A stretch of 64,000 nt of DNA, taken from NCBI GenBank assembly GCA_920105625.2, contig OV050032.1, positions 197,331,791-197,395,790 on the forward strand, in the 5' to 3' direction. The notes beneath the pieces are model-generated. The model did not search any database and was not told where the DNA came from. It was given only the letters and a program-made list of their open reading frames with translations. Positions within the stretch are counted from its first letter, which is position 1. Every line of letters starts with the position of its first letter. Source of the stretch: Clusia tigrina (taxonomy: Eukaryota; Arthropoda; Insecta; Diptera; Clusiidae). Shown piece after piece: positions 35,986 to 47,475 of the stretch. The translations under genes were made by a program, and so were the position numbers.

Positions 35986-36600
35986 AGTTATGGAACACAG
36001 TAACCGCAGAAATTGCGGAGGTAATCATACGGCAAACTATGGAGGCTGCTCAGTGTACGCAAGCGAGTGGAGATATCATTCATCCTCAAATCGACATCTA
36101 GCTACTCATCAAATTGACAGAGGACAAAGACAAACTACTTTTGGTCCCTTACACGAAAACCACCAACACGAGAGTTACTCTGATGTCCCTAAACGTGCTA
36201 TACAACAAAGTGATACACCAAGTGGCACATTCAATACTGACCAGCAGAACCCAATGCAGACTCTGAACACATTAGTGACATCCAGGCAAGGTATGATGAC
36301 TATGACGCAACAAATGATGAAAACGAAAGAGTTGCTCCTGCAAAAAATTCTACCCAAGGTATGAATTTATGAACCATAAATTGGACTGACTGGCTTTCTG
36401 ACATTACAACAAATGGATATAATGCTAATATATGAAACCCACTCAACAACAAAAAACAACTTTAAAATTACACGATATTATTTTTAAATACAAAAAATCC
36501 AAATGATAGAGCGCGCAGACGAAGTGGAATACGTAGTAGAATCAAACATGCAGTTCTTGAAGAAGTCAGCGAAGTCAATCTGCAGGCAACTAACATCAAG
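35986..36600 (+). mobile_element. LINE-L: ORF1 end and ORF2 start
   Basis: Plus strand carries the C-terminal part of a LINE ORF1 (Gag-like) with a CCHC knuckle (RRNCGGNHTANYGGCSVY, 35999-36055) and a Gln/Met-rich end (MQTLNTLVTSRQGMMTMTQQ ... LLLQKILPKV-stop at 36362). The start of ORF2 follows almost at once: MNHKL, a frameshift, then LTLQQMDIMLIYETHSTTKN (36400-36460), the N-terminus of the APE endonuclease domain. It ends at 36600 where a LINE-E tail begins in the opposite direction. Confidence 0.8.
35990..36364 (+). pseudogene. LINE ORF1 C-terminal CCHC fragment
   Basis: A 124-codon open frame starting at ATG 35990, which is probably not the native start because ORF1 of such elements is several hundred residues long. 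Family knowledge: ORF1 binds element RNA through CCHC knuckles. Visible here is one C-x2-C-x4-H-x4-C type knuckle (CxxCGGNH...GGC; the first Cys is replaced, RRNCGG). The remainder is Ser/Gln/Met-rich. No sign of domestication. Confidence 0.7.
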
Positions 36601-38235
36601 GTAGGTAGGTAGGTAGGTAGGGTAGCCGCATCACCAATAAACCAGTGATGCCACTTAGACCACCAGTTGGGTCCGTTGTGAGCCGCGGATGCGAGGCATG
36701 GCTACGCTTCCCCCCACCAGATTGAACACACCTGAGCCTTTTACAAAGGGAAGAAGGATGTTAACAACTGACTCGTATAGATTATCTTTACTTGTTAAGA
36801 AGTGGGATCCTAGTCAGCGCTCCGCAGCAAAAGCTGGACATGTACAGAAGAGATGCTGGATCGTTTCCAGTTCCTCCTCGTTTTTACACCTGCGACAGAA
36901 ATCATGCGTTTAAACTCCCATTCTTCTGGCATGACTGCTTATTATAAAATGTCCCGTGAGGGCTCCTATTAAAGTCCTAATTTGGAGTCCATTGTGTATA
37001 ATGATTTTCTTTATTAGACATTGCCTCCGGGCTCCTATTAGAGTCCAAATTTGCAGTCTAGTAAGTCTAATGATAATTTTGGATAGACTCAAATTTAGCC
37101 TCGGCCATGTTTGCCTGACGATTTCACAGGTAGTGGCACAGATCCACCTTTGATTGGTAGAACTAATTAGTGTCTCCCTTATGAGAAACTTACAACTTGC
37201 GAGAACTACACCCATATGCCTACTGACATTCAGCATACAAGTGCCATCTCTCGCAAGTTAATCAGCCCTGCAGTTGCCTGGTGTATCCCTGTGTCCTGGT
37301 ACCCAACCCAAATGGATATGGAATTGTTTAGCCATCTCATTGAGAGTTCGCGCGACTGTCTAAGATACTCCTTGATGCTATTTGGAATGCATTCAAAGCC
37401 CTTAGTGCAGCTTGGCTCTCAGATAAAATACAGATATCCTTGACGGTTACCTCGTTTATCCTCTGCCAATTCAAGACTACGTGTATAGCGGTTATTTCTG
37501 CTTGAAAATCACTGCAGTGATCCATTAGTTTGATGGATTCACTGACTAAGGGCATTTCGCAATAAAGTCCTGATCCAACACCGGTATTCATTTTTGATCC
37601 GTCTGTGTATATCTTTATGGGAGTATCTGGTGATGGATCCCCCTCGAGCCATTCCTCTCTGGAAGGAATCCTTACCCAAACATTTATTTCGAAACAGAGG
37701 GAAGAAGGAAGGTAAACAATATCACTGGGTATGTCCGTATAGAATTCTAATATGGTCGCATGTCCATACGGAACAGCTTTCCGTTGGGAGCTCGCCTTGA
37801 GCGGAGCATGCCGCTAAGTAGTTGCAGAAGAGATCTAAGGGTGGCAGATGTAGTATGATATCCAAGGTTGGCGTGGTTCTCATGGTGCCACTTATTGCTA
37901 ATTCTGCTGATCTCTGTGCCTTACCAAGTGTTTCGTAGTAGGTCCTTTTCTGCATTGTAGGCCACCAGACAACATTTCCATATATGAGAATGGGCGTGAC
38001 AACTGCAGCGTAAAGCCAGTGAGCTACCCTAGGCTTAATTCCCCAGGTTCTACCTATAGCTCATTTGCAGGCATAAAAAGTCACCCCAGCTTTCGTAGCT
38101 CTTTCTATGGTGTTTGACTTCCAAGTAAAGGTAAAAATGTAACTCCGGTTCAAAACTGATTTTCCTCAATCCAGAGCTCCATTTATTATCCACTTTTGAA
38201 TGTGGGACAAAGGGAATACCATAAACATTCAATAT
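36601..38235 (-). mobile_element. LINE-E: RT thumb, RNase H, zinc knuckle, tail
   Basis: Minus-strand element read right to left. RT C-terminal region: EVKHHRKSYESWGDFL in one frame (38150), then YGNVVWWPTMQKRTYYETLGKAQRSA and SGTMRTTPTLDIILHL (37975-37830). RNase H: IYTDGSKMNTGVGSGLYC (37620-37560) with the TDGS metal-binding motif kept, SDFQAEITAIHVV and SESQAALRALNAFQ (37530-37380). Linker and knuckle: TRLQIWTLIGA, LIGALTGHFIISSHARRMGV (36960-36910). 3' UTR with CCAACTGGTGGTCTAAGTGG and a (CTAC)n tail at 36601-36620. Stops and frameshifts present, so inactive. Confidence 0.88.
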
Positions 38236-40800
38236 AGGAGCTTCACTTAGCTTATATCCTCACTTCTTTGATATAATATACATAAAATACTGCTTTGAAT
38301 TATCTTGAATCATACAAAATCTTCTGAGAACGACCAATCAATTAGGCTGAGAGGTTTCTTCTTAAACAGTCATATAAAATACTGTATGAAGACATACATT
38401 TAGGAAGCGGTGACAGTGCAGTCTTTCAATTCCGCCACCGATTATTGCCGTATTACAGAACGACTCCCATATTAATTGGTCGACCAGGGATTTTCTGCTT
38501 GTGTCTCCTTTCATCTTTATACACACAGTCGTTGTGCATTACTGTCAGCCTTCCAGCATGTCTCAACTTGCAGCGACGACACACAAATACCCCTCTTACG
38601 CACCTCTTCATCTGTCGAACTACAGCTTATCATATTAAGTAAGAACCATATCTAAAGGATTTAGTCCTTGTATCTGTTGCTTTCCATTTCGTTGACTCGG
38701 AATGCTTTTGCTGAGCCGATATTTCATTTAAAATTCTTACTGTTGGATCACAAAGCAACATAGAACGATAAATGCAAGCAAAACTTGAGCTACTCAGCTA
38801 CCAGTACCAACTGCCCTGATTAATGAGCTCATATGCGAATACTCATAGTTTTGGTCCAGAAATTCTTCCACTGCTTTCAGCATTCACATTCCCGGAGTGT
38901 ACTCTTATGTGGGCAGCTACGTACGTGCGGACATCTTCAACGGCACGTGCTGGAGCTATGCGTAAAGCACACTTAGATTTCATTAGGCTTAGCATTTCAA
39001 ATGCAATATCCTTTCGAATGTCCCCTCCCAATTGCAGAGCAGCGGCTTCGTCTCACATACACGGATATATATAATAATTTCCTGTGCACCCAATTTGATT
39101 TCTTCATCCCACTGCAAGTCACAGTTGCACAACTTAAATACCTTTGAGCATCGTAAATAACAGTTTAGTGTTCATAAATTCACAGAGAATTATGAATGCA
39201 CTGCGACTGCCGACGACTGCATGACGGCATGATGTGTCCTTTTATGCCTTTTATTCTTGTGCACTCCTTGCACTCCTCACAATCCCACTCCACCGCTCGG
39301 CTCTACCTTATCCTCTCACCAGGGCTCCGCTTCACCCTCTAACGTAGAGCTAAGCGCTGACATTAAAAGCAAATGGCAAAGCTGATAAAATATCCAATGC
39401 TGCTGCTACTGCTGCGGCTGCTGTTGCTGCTGGTGCTGCTGGTGCTGCAGTTGCTGGACTTGCCACTACAACAACAATAACAACAACACCACAGAGCAAC
39501 ATTGAGCTCTATATCAAATGCACATAGTCCATACCCTCTCGAGATGAAGATAAATATGCTGCTGGAGCTGGAGCTGGAGCTGCAAGAAGAAAAAAGCATT
39601 ACAGCAACACCAACATGACTCACAAGTGTGGACAGTTAAGTGACCGTAGGGACATTAAGCGCTATTTGCTGCGGCAAGTATGCCGCATAATAATGGTGTA
39701 AATTTTATGTCGGCGAACCAGAAGTGTTTAAATGTTTGCCAGCTAAAAAAAGGAGTGGAAAAAAACAAACCAAAAAAATTTGTGAAAAAAGTTGCAAATA
39801 GTTTAGGAAATTTGTTCGGAATCTGTGCGTTTTTGCTCATTGGTATGCGTGACATTTCCCTCCACATGGTGGGACAATAAAAAGTTACTCATACGGGCAG
39901 CCGCAAAGTGAACAGTTTTGCACAGTGAACAGTTTTCCACAGTGAACAGTTTACAAACCGCACAACATAAATAAACAAAAATGAGAGTTTTTCTTGTAAT
40001 TAAAGTCTCAACGGTTTATGGGCGAAGTTTGCCTTCGAAGGTTATGTTAATATCATCCATAACCTTTGAAGGTCTTTAAGAGATCAAGGGCTTTAACAGA
40101 TCAACACTCATAATCATCCTGGATATACTCACAAGTACACTATAAAATACCTGTTTACATTATAATATCCTTAACTTTCAATCCTGACGTTTTCTGTATT
40201 GTAGATCGATACAATCAGTACTGGGGCCTTGGAATTCTTGAGAAGAGTCTCCATCGAACTTGTTGGGTTCAGTGACTTATATGAGGCAAGTGATTCTCAC
40301 ATTCATTATTTACTGATTTCTTAGCTTACATTGTAGCAAAAATGAAATGAAAATGAACTAGTAAAGAAGCCTGATGTCTGGTTATACCGACTCCAACACA
40401 CCCTATATACCGAGATATAATTATCAAATTATGCCTGTGGAGATAAATTGGTTTAGCAAATTTACTGAAGTCTTTAAGGAGGCATAAAACTTTCAACTCA
40501 TCTTATTACTGTATGGGAAATGTTCGTCCATACTGCCCATAACTACATAGTAGTGGGAGTGGCACTTTAATAATCTGTATCATATGCTACAAAAATGTGT
40601 CCACTCCAATTGTGGGCCAATAAGCGAAATTGGTTGCCGGCCTCCGTAGTAGGTACATGCTCAGCACACATTTATGGGGTCTTGGGTGGAAATTCCTTTG
40701 AGGTCATGATCCCGGAATGCGGTAACACTAGCAGCCCCACTAGCAGGTTTTAGGCGGTGAGGGGGTTCAAAATTAAAATATATCCTCTATAAGTTTCATT
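38236..40800. other. Mostly unique DNA, one unexplained open frame
   Basis: A GCT/CTG-rich run at 39398-39460 gives Ser-rich or Leu-rich artefact frames. 38843-39074 on the minus strand is an open, coding-like frame (DIRKDIAFEMLSLMKSKCA ... YVAAHIRVHSGNVNAESSGR) that I do not recognise and cannot tie to splice sites. The remaining stretch shows nothing I can name. Confidence 0.4.
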
Positions 40801-43128
40801 AATCGAGACTTATGCGGGCGATGCCGTAATAGAAGTGCCCTGCCCGCAGGGAGGAGTACTTTCCCTACTCATGTGGAGACTAGTGGTAGATGAACTACCT
40901 GATTTGCGGCAGCACAACGGCATCACCTGCCAAGGATATGCCGACGACATTGTCATAATAGCAAGAGGTAAATTTGAAAGCACTCTCTGTGACAGAGAGG
41001 ACTCATCATTACTCAAGAATGGTGCACTTCAGTGGGACTGAACATAAACCCCACAAAAACAACCGTTCACTCGAAAAAAAAAATTGCCGCATATGCATCG
41101 AATGAAACTCCGAAATGTGGAGATTAGTTTGTCAAGGCAGGTTAAATATCTAGGAATAATACTAGATTCCAAACTTCTCTGGAAAGCACATGCGGATTTT
41201 GTAACAAGTAAGGCAATCAGATGGTGTGTAGAAGTTTAGCTGGGAAGACATGGGGTTGCAGGACTTGCATTCTGAAATGGATGTACGAGTACACCAGGAT
41301 AGTTAGGCCGGTTCTAACATATGGAACAGTGGCATGGGCTCAAAGAACCAAATTGCTCTTTATCAAGAAGACTTTGAAAAAAGCACAACGATTAGCATGC
41401 AAAGTACATCGACTAGCATGTATATGTATCACCGGAGCTATGAAAACGAGTCCCACAGCAGCAATGGAAACACTTTTAGATCTTACTCCGCAACATATTA
41501 CAGTAGAAATGGCTGCAAAAAGAACCCTATTGAGAATCGTCAAGGAAGGTTCTGGCCGCGAGAAAATTTTGTGGTAATACACAAGGAGACAGCATCGTTG
41601 CCACTACACCCCTCGCGGACCTACCTAGAGACGATATGAACAAAAGGCATAACTTTGAGAAACGCTTCACAGTTGTGCTTGGGAACAAGAAGGAATGGAA
41701 ACCTGAATCACTTCAGGATATCTTAAAAGATCACAACATCAAGTGCTTCACAGAAGGTTGAAAAACAGAACAAGGGACAGGAGCTGGCATATTTGGGCCA
41801 AGGATCAACCTCCGAACCAATGGGAAAATCACCCAGCATATTCCAGGCAGAGATATATGAAATTATTATTATTGTGTGTAGGGGATTTAAACACCGCGAC
41901 CTTTCGATCTATTGTGCCCCCCATCAGAGGTTCAAACTACATCTTTGAGTCCTATCCTCTGGATAAACGTGATGACAAATTTTGGTTCCAGAGGTTTCAC
42001 ATAACTGGCAGAGCCGTGGAAGAATCCCAAGTATTTCCTGTGGGTGTGCATGAGAGCTGGACATTCAATTCGCCTCTGTGTTATCTTTAACCTCCGACGT
42101 AACCTTGTGGGTCAAAGCTATCATGTCTGACAGAGAAGCAGCTATACAAGCACTCAATTCATACCAGATTCATTCCAGGCTCGTATGGGAATACGTAGAG
42201 CTTTTAAATAAGTTAGGGGGCCTCAATAAACTCTCCATAATATGGAACACTGGGATCCCTGGAAATGAAAAAGCGGTTAGTCTTGCCAGGAATGGGGCAG
42301 CCACACCTTTTATAGGACCTCAAACATTCTTTGGTATAGGGGCAAATAGCATAACAGATAAATTAAGACAGGAGGAAAAATCCAGAAGATCACGCTACCA
42401 AGCTTCACTACCAAAACTTAGACAATCCAGGGTCATGATTGGGGACTACAACTCAAAACGTGCCATGTCTACAGTTAAGCAAACACATTTTAAGATCGCT
42501 GACAGGTCACCTCACAGGCCACTGTCGTTTAAGAAGCCACCTCATGAAACTGGGACTCTCACCAGTAAACACGTGTAGGTTCTGCTCGGAGGTAGAAGAG
42601 ACACCAGAGCACCTTCTAATGAACTGCGAAGCCTTAGCTCGCAGTAGGAAGAATCAGCTGGGGCATTACTGGCCCGAGAGCAGAGACATTAGAGCAATGA
42701 ACCCAACTCAGTGCTAAGCTTCCTTAGAACTGTGGGACTAATAGAAGACCATTAATAGCTACATGCAGGAGGAATAGGTAGGTAGCTATCAGCGCCTGTT
42801 TGGCAATGCGCGTAAACTCCCAGATGGTGCGGGAGACAATCCGCAGTCTGATCTAGCTAGAAATGTGAATACCCAGAATCACCAATTAGGGGAGCACAAG
42901 ACATCAATGAATGCAGGAGTGGGTAGCTAAGTAGGAGTGGCCGCCTAGTTTGCCAAATGCACAATTGAGCACACATAATGGCCCATTGTGATACCACGGT
43001 GTGGCGTCGTTCAAGCACTGACTGAAAAGTTCTCTTACTTGGGATGGTGATAGTTGTGGGAGGAGTACAATAGATCAAATTGGTCGAGGTACATATTCCT
43101 TCTCTATTTCATGCATTCATTCATTCAT
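40801..43128 (+). mobile_element. LINE-B, longest copy (RT to tail)
   Basis: Contains, in order: RT palm (CPQGGVLSLLMWRLVVDEL, GYADDIVIIARGKFE with YADD intact, 40836-40985); RT thumb (VKYLGIILDSKLLWK about 41137; MVCRSLAGKTWG to KILW, 41221-41577, including RPVLTYGTVAWAQRTK); RNase H start (CFTEG-stop-KTEQGTGAGIFG, 41734, catalytic Asp replaced); after a 205-bp insertion, RNase H end (IMSDREAAIQALNSYQIHSR, 42121; LARNGAATPFIGPQTFFGIG, 42282); linker and zinc knuckle (LTGHCRLRSHLMKLGL, NTCRFCSEVEETPEHLLMNC); ORF2 stop at 42717; 3' UTR and a (CATT)n tail. Frameshifts, a stop and the insertion make it inactive. 5'-truncated near 40800 or decayed beyond recognition. Confidence 0.9.
41862..42066 (-). 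mobile_element. LINE-G1 3' end inserted in LINE-B RNase H
   Basis: Reverse complement reads ECPALMHTHRKYLGFFHG and EPKFVITFIQRIGLKDVV-stop, then a 3' UTR with GGGCACAATAGATCGAAAGG and a short (AAT)n tail at the left. Matching G1 3' UTR: 59790-59855. It splits the LINE-B string AEIY (41850) from RLCVIFNLRRNLVG (42070); AATT on both sides may be the target duplication. Confidence 0.8.
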
Positions 43129-44380
43129 TTAAAGCTGCTAATAATGGGCGAGATAATTACACCGCCCATGCCTTTTTTGTGATTTATCACAGCACTCTGA
43201 TACAATTTCAATTCACATTCAGTATCGAACCCCAGTTGTGAAAATGTTTGAATTGTAGGCATGGCAGTGACGTTACGCATACTAAGATTGACTATTGTAT
43301 TACTGCCAAATTTCGTCCTCAAAAGCCTAATCGGAGTCATGTGAATGAGGTGGCTACAGAGACAATATAAAAAAGTTGGTGCTTTTGTCATCTGCTTATG
43401 TCCCCAGGATAATCTGTTTCTTTCCCGAGGTCCTGGTATAGTTTTATTCACTTATATCCAACGCAGTTTGAAGAATGCCACAAGTCTGACGGATAATATA
43501 AGTCAATTAGGAAACGTGGAGTTAGTCTAAACTAGGTGGGAGTGGCGGCGGCATGAAAGGCTCACTTGCTTTGCTTAGATATTTATTTATTGAAAATCAA
43601 TTTAAAATAATTTATTAGAGATTTCCTTTTTATTTTTAGGATATTTCCCCTGTACGAAACTTATGCATAAGTCAAAGATGTGCTCTGATTAAGCAGATAA
43701 TTCCTTGGCCAAGATTTATTTCGAACTCTGGCCAAGATTTATTTCGAACTCTGGCCAAGATTTATTTCGAACTCTGTCCAAGACTTATTTCTAAACGATA
43801 CTTGAAGGAACTGTAATATAATTTATGAATCAAAGTGGACCAAGCAATCCCGCCGTAAGTGACAGTTCGATCCTTTTGCGTTGATTGATTTGACTGGAAA
43901 GTTTAAGTCGGGCGGTACAGTGTAAAGCTCCAGTTGCCAAAGTTTTGACGGATTAAACTTCATTTGATTTGAGCATCTGTAGTAAATGACTGATTAATGA
44001 TATTCACTATATTGATACTGGTGACTTTGTGACGATTTCGTTATCACCGACACAGTGAACAGCGACTTTGGTCTGTGACTGATGACATTGGTTTGACTTG
44101 AGTAGAACAAGCGAAGAACAAAACGAGTTGTTTAAAGGACGAACCTCACAGACAATGAATTGTTGAAGTGAATTAGGCGCGGATTAGTGTTCTATATATT
44201 TCTCACAGATGATGTCTCGTTTGCTGAAGATCTAATCAGGCTCTGGTTAAATAATTCGAATGAAACGAAGTCTCCTCCAGCGACCAAAGTTTACTACCTA
44301 CGATTGGCATCAATTTATCTAATTGAGAAACAGTTTGTGTGTGGACAGTTTGGGTGAAATGTCATAAATAATTATGGTGG
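43129..44380. other. Unassigned, with 23-bp tandem repeat
   Basis: A minus-strand frame at 43125-43451 is open for 108 codons but has no recognised domain; its start lies in LINE-B tail context, so I leave it uncalled. 43703-43800 holds four copies of GGCCAAGATTTATTTCGAACTCT, the last decayed. The remainder (43810-44370) shows nothing I can name. Confidence 0.4.
43703..43800. repeat. 23-bp tandem repeat, four copies
   Basis: Three near-perfect and one diverged copy of GGCCAAGATTTATTTCGAAC plus TCT. Confidence 0.92.
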
Positions 44381-44495
44381 AAGGTAGATTAGATTAGATT
44401 AGATATATTTAAGGGTGTTATACACTGCGACCTGAAAGATCTATTGTGATGCCCATATTTATTTGAAAGATGAGGATAGTCTCATCTATGTGTGT
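44381..44495 (-). mobile_element. LINE-G2 3' UTR with (ATTAG)n tail
   Basis: Tail GATTAGATTAGATTAGATAT at the left, then the G2 3' UTR (AAGGGTGTTATACACTGCGA ... GAAAGATGAGGATAGTCTCA). About 110 bp only; 5'-truncated. Confidence 0.83.
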
Positions 44496-46439
44496 TGACT
44501 AAGCTCGCTATTTCAATCAGTGAGTTAGAAGTATCCAGACTCCTTCGAACGTTGTTAAAATTACCCATACCAGCACCACAGGCTAGAAAAAAGTCTCTGT
44601 TGCTCTGATAACTCACTGATGGTAGACAGGAGTCGGTTGAAGCATAGTTTTGACCACATTCCTAGGTCCATTCTAGCTCTTTTGAAACCATATTTTCAGC
44701 ATTTACGGAGCACTCAAAGAAGTCACCAGACTTTTTGTTACTCCCTAAGTTTCTTTACACTGAGCCTGGTATATCTACACCAACATATTGCAGCAATTTT
44801 CTAACATATCCATAGCTCGAATTGAACAAACACACCTTGTTTAAATATATAAGGACGAACTTATATATGTGTGTCAAAATCCCCCAACAAGAATAGTTCC
44901 TGATCCTTGCTAGTGTGCCTATTTGGTTTTTGTGGTGTGTGAGAGCAAAAAAATGTTGTCTCAATAGTCTCGGAAATCAGCACCTTTCAACCCGCAAATG
45001 ATTGCTCATTTTGTGGTGAAGTCATAAGTCGAAAGCCATTAGCACCGCAAGCATTTATAAACACAAACAACAACAACAACAACAACAACACGGACACGGA
45101 CACCAATAACAATATCAGCAACAACAACATCAGCAACAACAACAACATCAGCAACAACAACACTTGTTTTACATAACAGCAACATCGAGCAATTACGATT
45201 TAGAGTAACCACACCATTTTGCAGTTTCCTTGAGCGCCAACAACACGATGATACATTGCCCAGGCCCCAAACAATGCGATATCGAATATTGCCATGGACA
45301 CTTCCAGGAGCATCGCTAATTAAATATGTGGCTTGTCAAAATGTCTCTCTGCTATAAATTCCGGCAACAACATATTTATCATAATATTTTGAATACTCGT
45401 ACAGCAACGTTTGCACATGGTACACATGCATCTGCTGCGTCCCATCCATAAGAGCGGCCGTATTTGTGTGCATGTGCAATTGTTTTGTGAAGCTCTTAAC
45501 GCATTATCCTTTTATTTAAGCACACAATATAGCAGTAGAAATGTAGCATGCAGCATGCAGCATGCAAATTCATGTTAATTTTGTTGAAATGTTTGCAAAA
45601 CAAGTGCTACAATAACAGCAGAGTGGACCAGCAGCAACACCAACAACACATCCACCCAATTGCCCAGCTGTCCGGGGCCGAGTTATCTGCCTGCTTGACA
45701 CTTGTTACCAGCACCTCGGGCAACCTCACCCCCACTATCACAACTGGCCGCTTAGTTGCTTGCGAGCATCGAATATACAACAAATTTCCTTCATTAATGC
45801 CTGATTCAATTACTTATAGTACCCCTTTATTACTTGCATATGCATAGGTATGTAAGCCTAAGCACATACTTGTGTCGGCTTGTATGCACACTCGTGTAGG
45901 GATGCGCCTGTCCGTCTGTAGTAAATTGTGAAGCGCACTTGCCACCGTGCTGCAGCACAGCCCACTGTGCATTAGTAGCATGGAATATGAACATCAACAC
46001 CTGCTTAAATATTGTACGTTCCAATGAATACCTTGCTCTGCTGCCAGCTTTGCTCTGGCCGTACACAAACTCAGACAGTCGTAGCTAAACTATGAAGGAT
46101 TTTAGTCATAATTTAAAAACACAATTTGTCAGTACTTAGGACATATGAAAAGTGCCAAGGATATACTACGAAGTGGATCAATCAAATGCACAAGCGAAGT
46201 AGGTAGTGAAGCAGATTCAAATATTAATAACGAGCCTCCATTCACAATTTAGGAATATACTCGGAAATTGGCCTTAAGAGAGCCGAAGAGGTAGAACAAA
46301 ATTCGGGTCTGATACTGCAGCAAGTGACTTGTGCTCAGGTGCTGCACAGGCGCTCACCGTATGTAGGCGCACATGTATTCGCTAATCATTGGATTTGGTG
46401 AACCAACAAAAAAGAAGCACATCTCCTTCAGTGTTATAT
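44496..46439. other. Unique island with CAA/CAG run
   Basis: CAACAACAA and CAGCAACAACAACAT repeats at 45067-45172 and a triple GCATGCA run at about 45547-45568. No gene supported; open frames lack domains. Confidence 0.55.
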
Positions 46440-46830
46440 GTCTTCGATTAAGGATATTTTGTAATTGTGAACAACATCGAACATCAGTCTAGAATTACAG
46501 AGAATTTGGAATTTTCAATGGGACCAGAGCCATTTATCCTCCGGCGCTGCATAGGGGCAAATTTATGCGCCTCTTCAAAGCTGTTACAATTCTAACAGGA
46601 CATTTTCAATTAATAGGTAGACCATCCCACTCAATTGACATGGTCACTGGCAGATTTGAAGTCAGTTTTCTGGATCAAACTGGTGTTTTGTTCACCAGCC
46701 TTTGAAAAAACATCCTGAACCATATCCGTCTGCTGTAGTCAGTATACGTTCCTTCGTGGTATCACAATGGGCCATTATTTGTGGCTTAGAGTGCTTCTTG
46801 CTGCCACTCCAACCTAACCTAACCTAGTTC
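46440..46830. repeat. Dispersed repeat H, copy 1, LINE-derived
   Basis: Shares GATTAAGGATATTTTG, CATCGAACATCAGTCT and CAATGGGACCAGA with 51245-51345, and GAAGTCAGTTTTCTGGATCA with 47320-47345. Plus-strand pieces MGPEPFI and RLFKAVTILTGHFQL recall the GPEPF and LTGHC motifs between RNase H and knuckle in the LINEs here, so H is probably another decayed LINE. Ends at AACCTAACCTAACCTAG (46810-46826), a simple-repeat tail of a related 3' UTR (CGTGGTATCACAATGGGCCA) in reverse. Confidence 0.6.
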
Positions 46831-47214
46831 CAGCAAGTGAGTGAGGATTTCAGAATCTGTGTGAATATATTTTGTAGATACCTTACAGAGTCAGCAGTTC
46901 TCTTTGTACAGGGTATATGGAAACGCCAGTGGATTTCTCTCATACTACGAGTAGAGACAGAAAACATTGTGTCAAATTTTCGATCCCGTTGCAGCGGTGT
47001 ACCAAGCCAGCTCAATTAGCCAATTCAGCAACCAAATGTAGCCTAGTATGAGCAACCGTCTTTTCATGAGTATGTGAGCATTGCAATGTGAGACAGAATC
47101 GACTCGATTCGCGACAGTTAGTTCAACTATTCGGCTGAAGTTCTGTTTGTGTGATCATCCCTACAAAGAACCACCGTCTTATTTAACAACTGTAAATTAA
47201 TCCTTTACTCAGAT

Positions 47215-47400
47215 CCCTCTATTCACTAACTTCAAATTTATTCGATTCTTCAAAGCTATTATAATTCTAAAAGGACATTTTCAATTAGGTAAATCATCCC
47301 ACTCAATTGATCACTGTCAGATTTGAAGTCAGTTTTCTGGATCAAACTGGTGTTTTGTTCACCATGCTCTGATAAAAAATCCTGAAAAGAATCCATGGGC
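47215..47400. repeat. Dispersed repeat H, copy 2
   Basis: Matches 46560-46720 (CAATTCTAAA/CAGGACATTTTCAATTA, TCAAACTGGTGTTTTGTTCA) with small deletions. Confidence 0.75.
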
Positions 47401-47475
47401 ACAATTGTTTCAAGTCATGGAATATAATACAAAAAATTAGAGCGCAATTCGATTTATGGGGCTCTCCCAGAGATC

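Noticed and set aside
43125..43451. 108-codon minus-strand frame
   Set aside because: Ordinary composition but no recognised family, and no transcript evidence; left uncalled.
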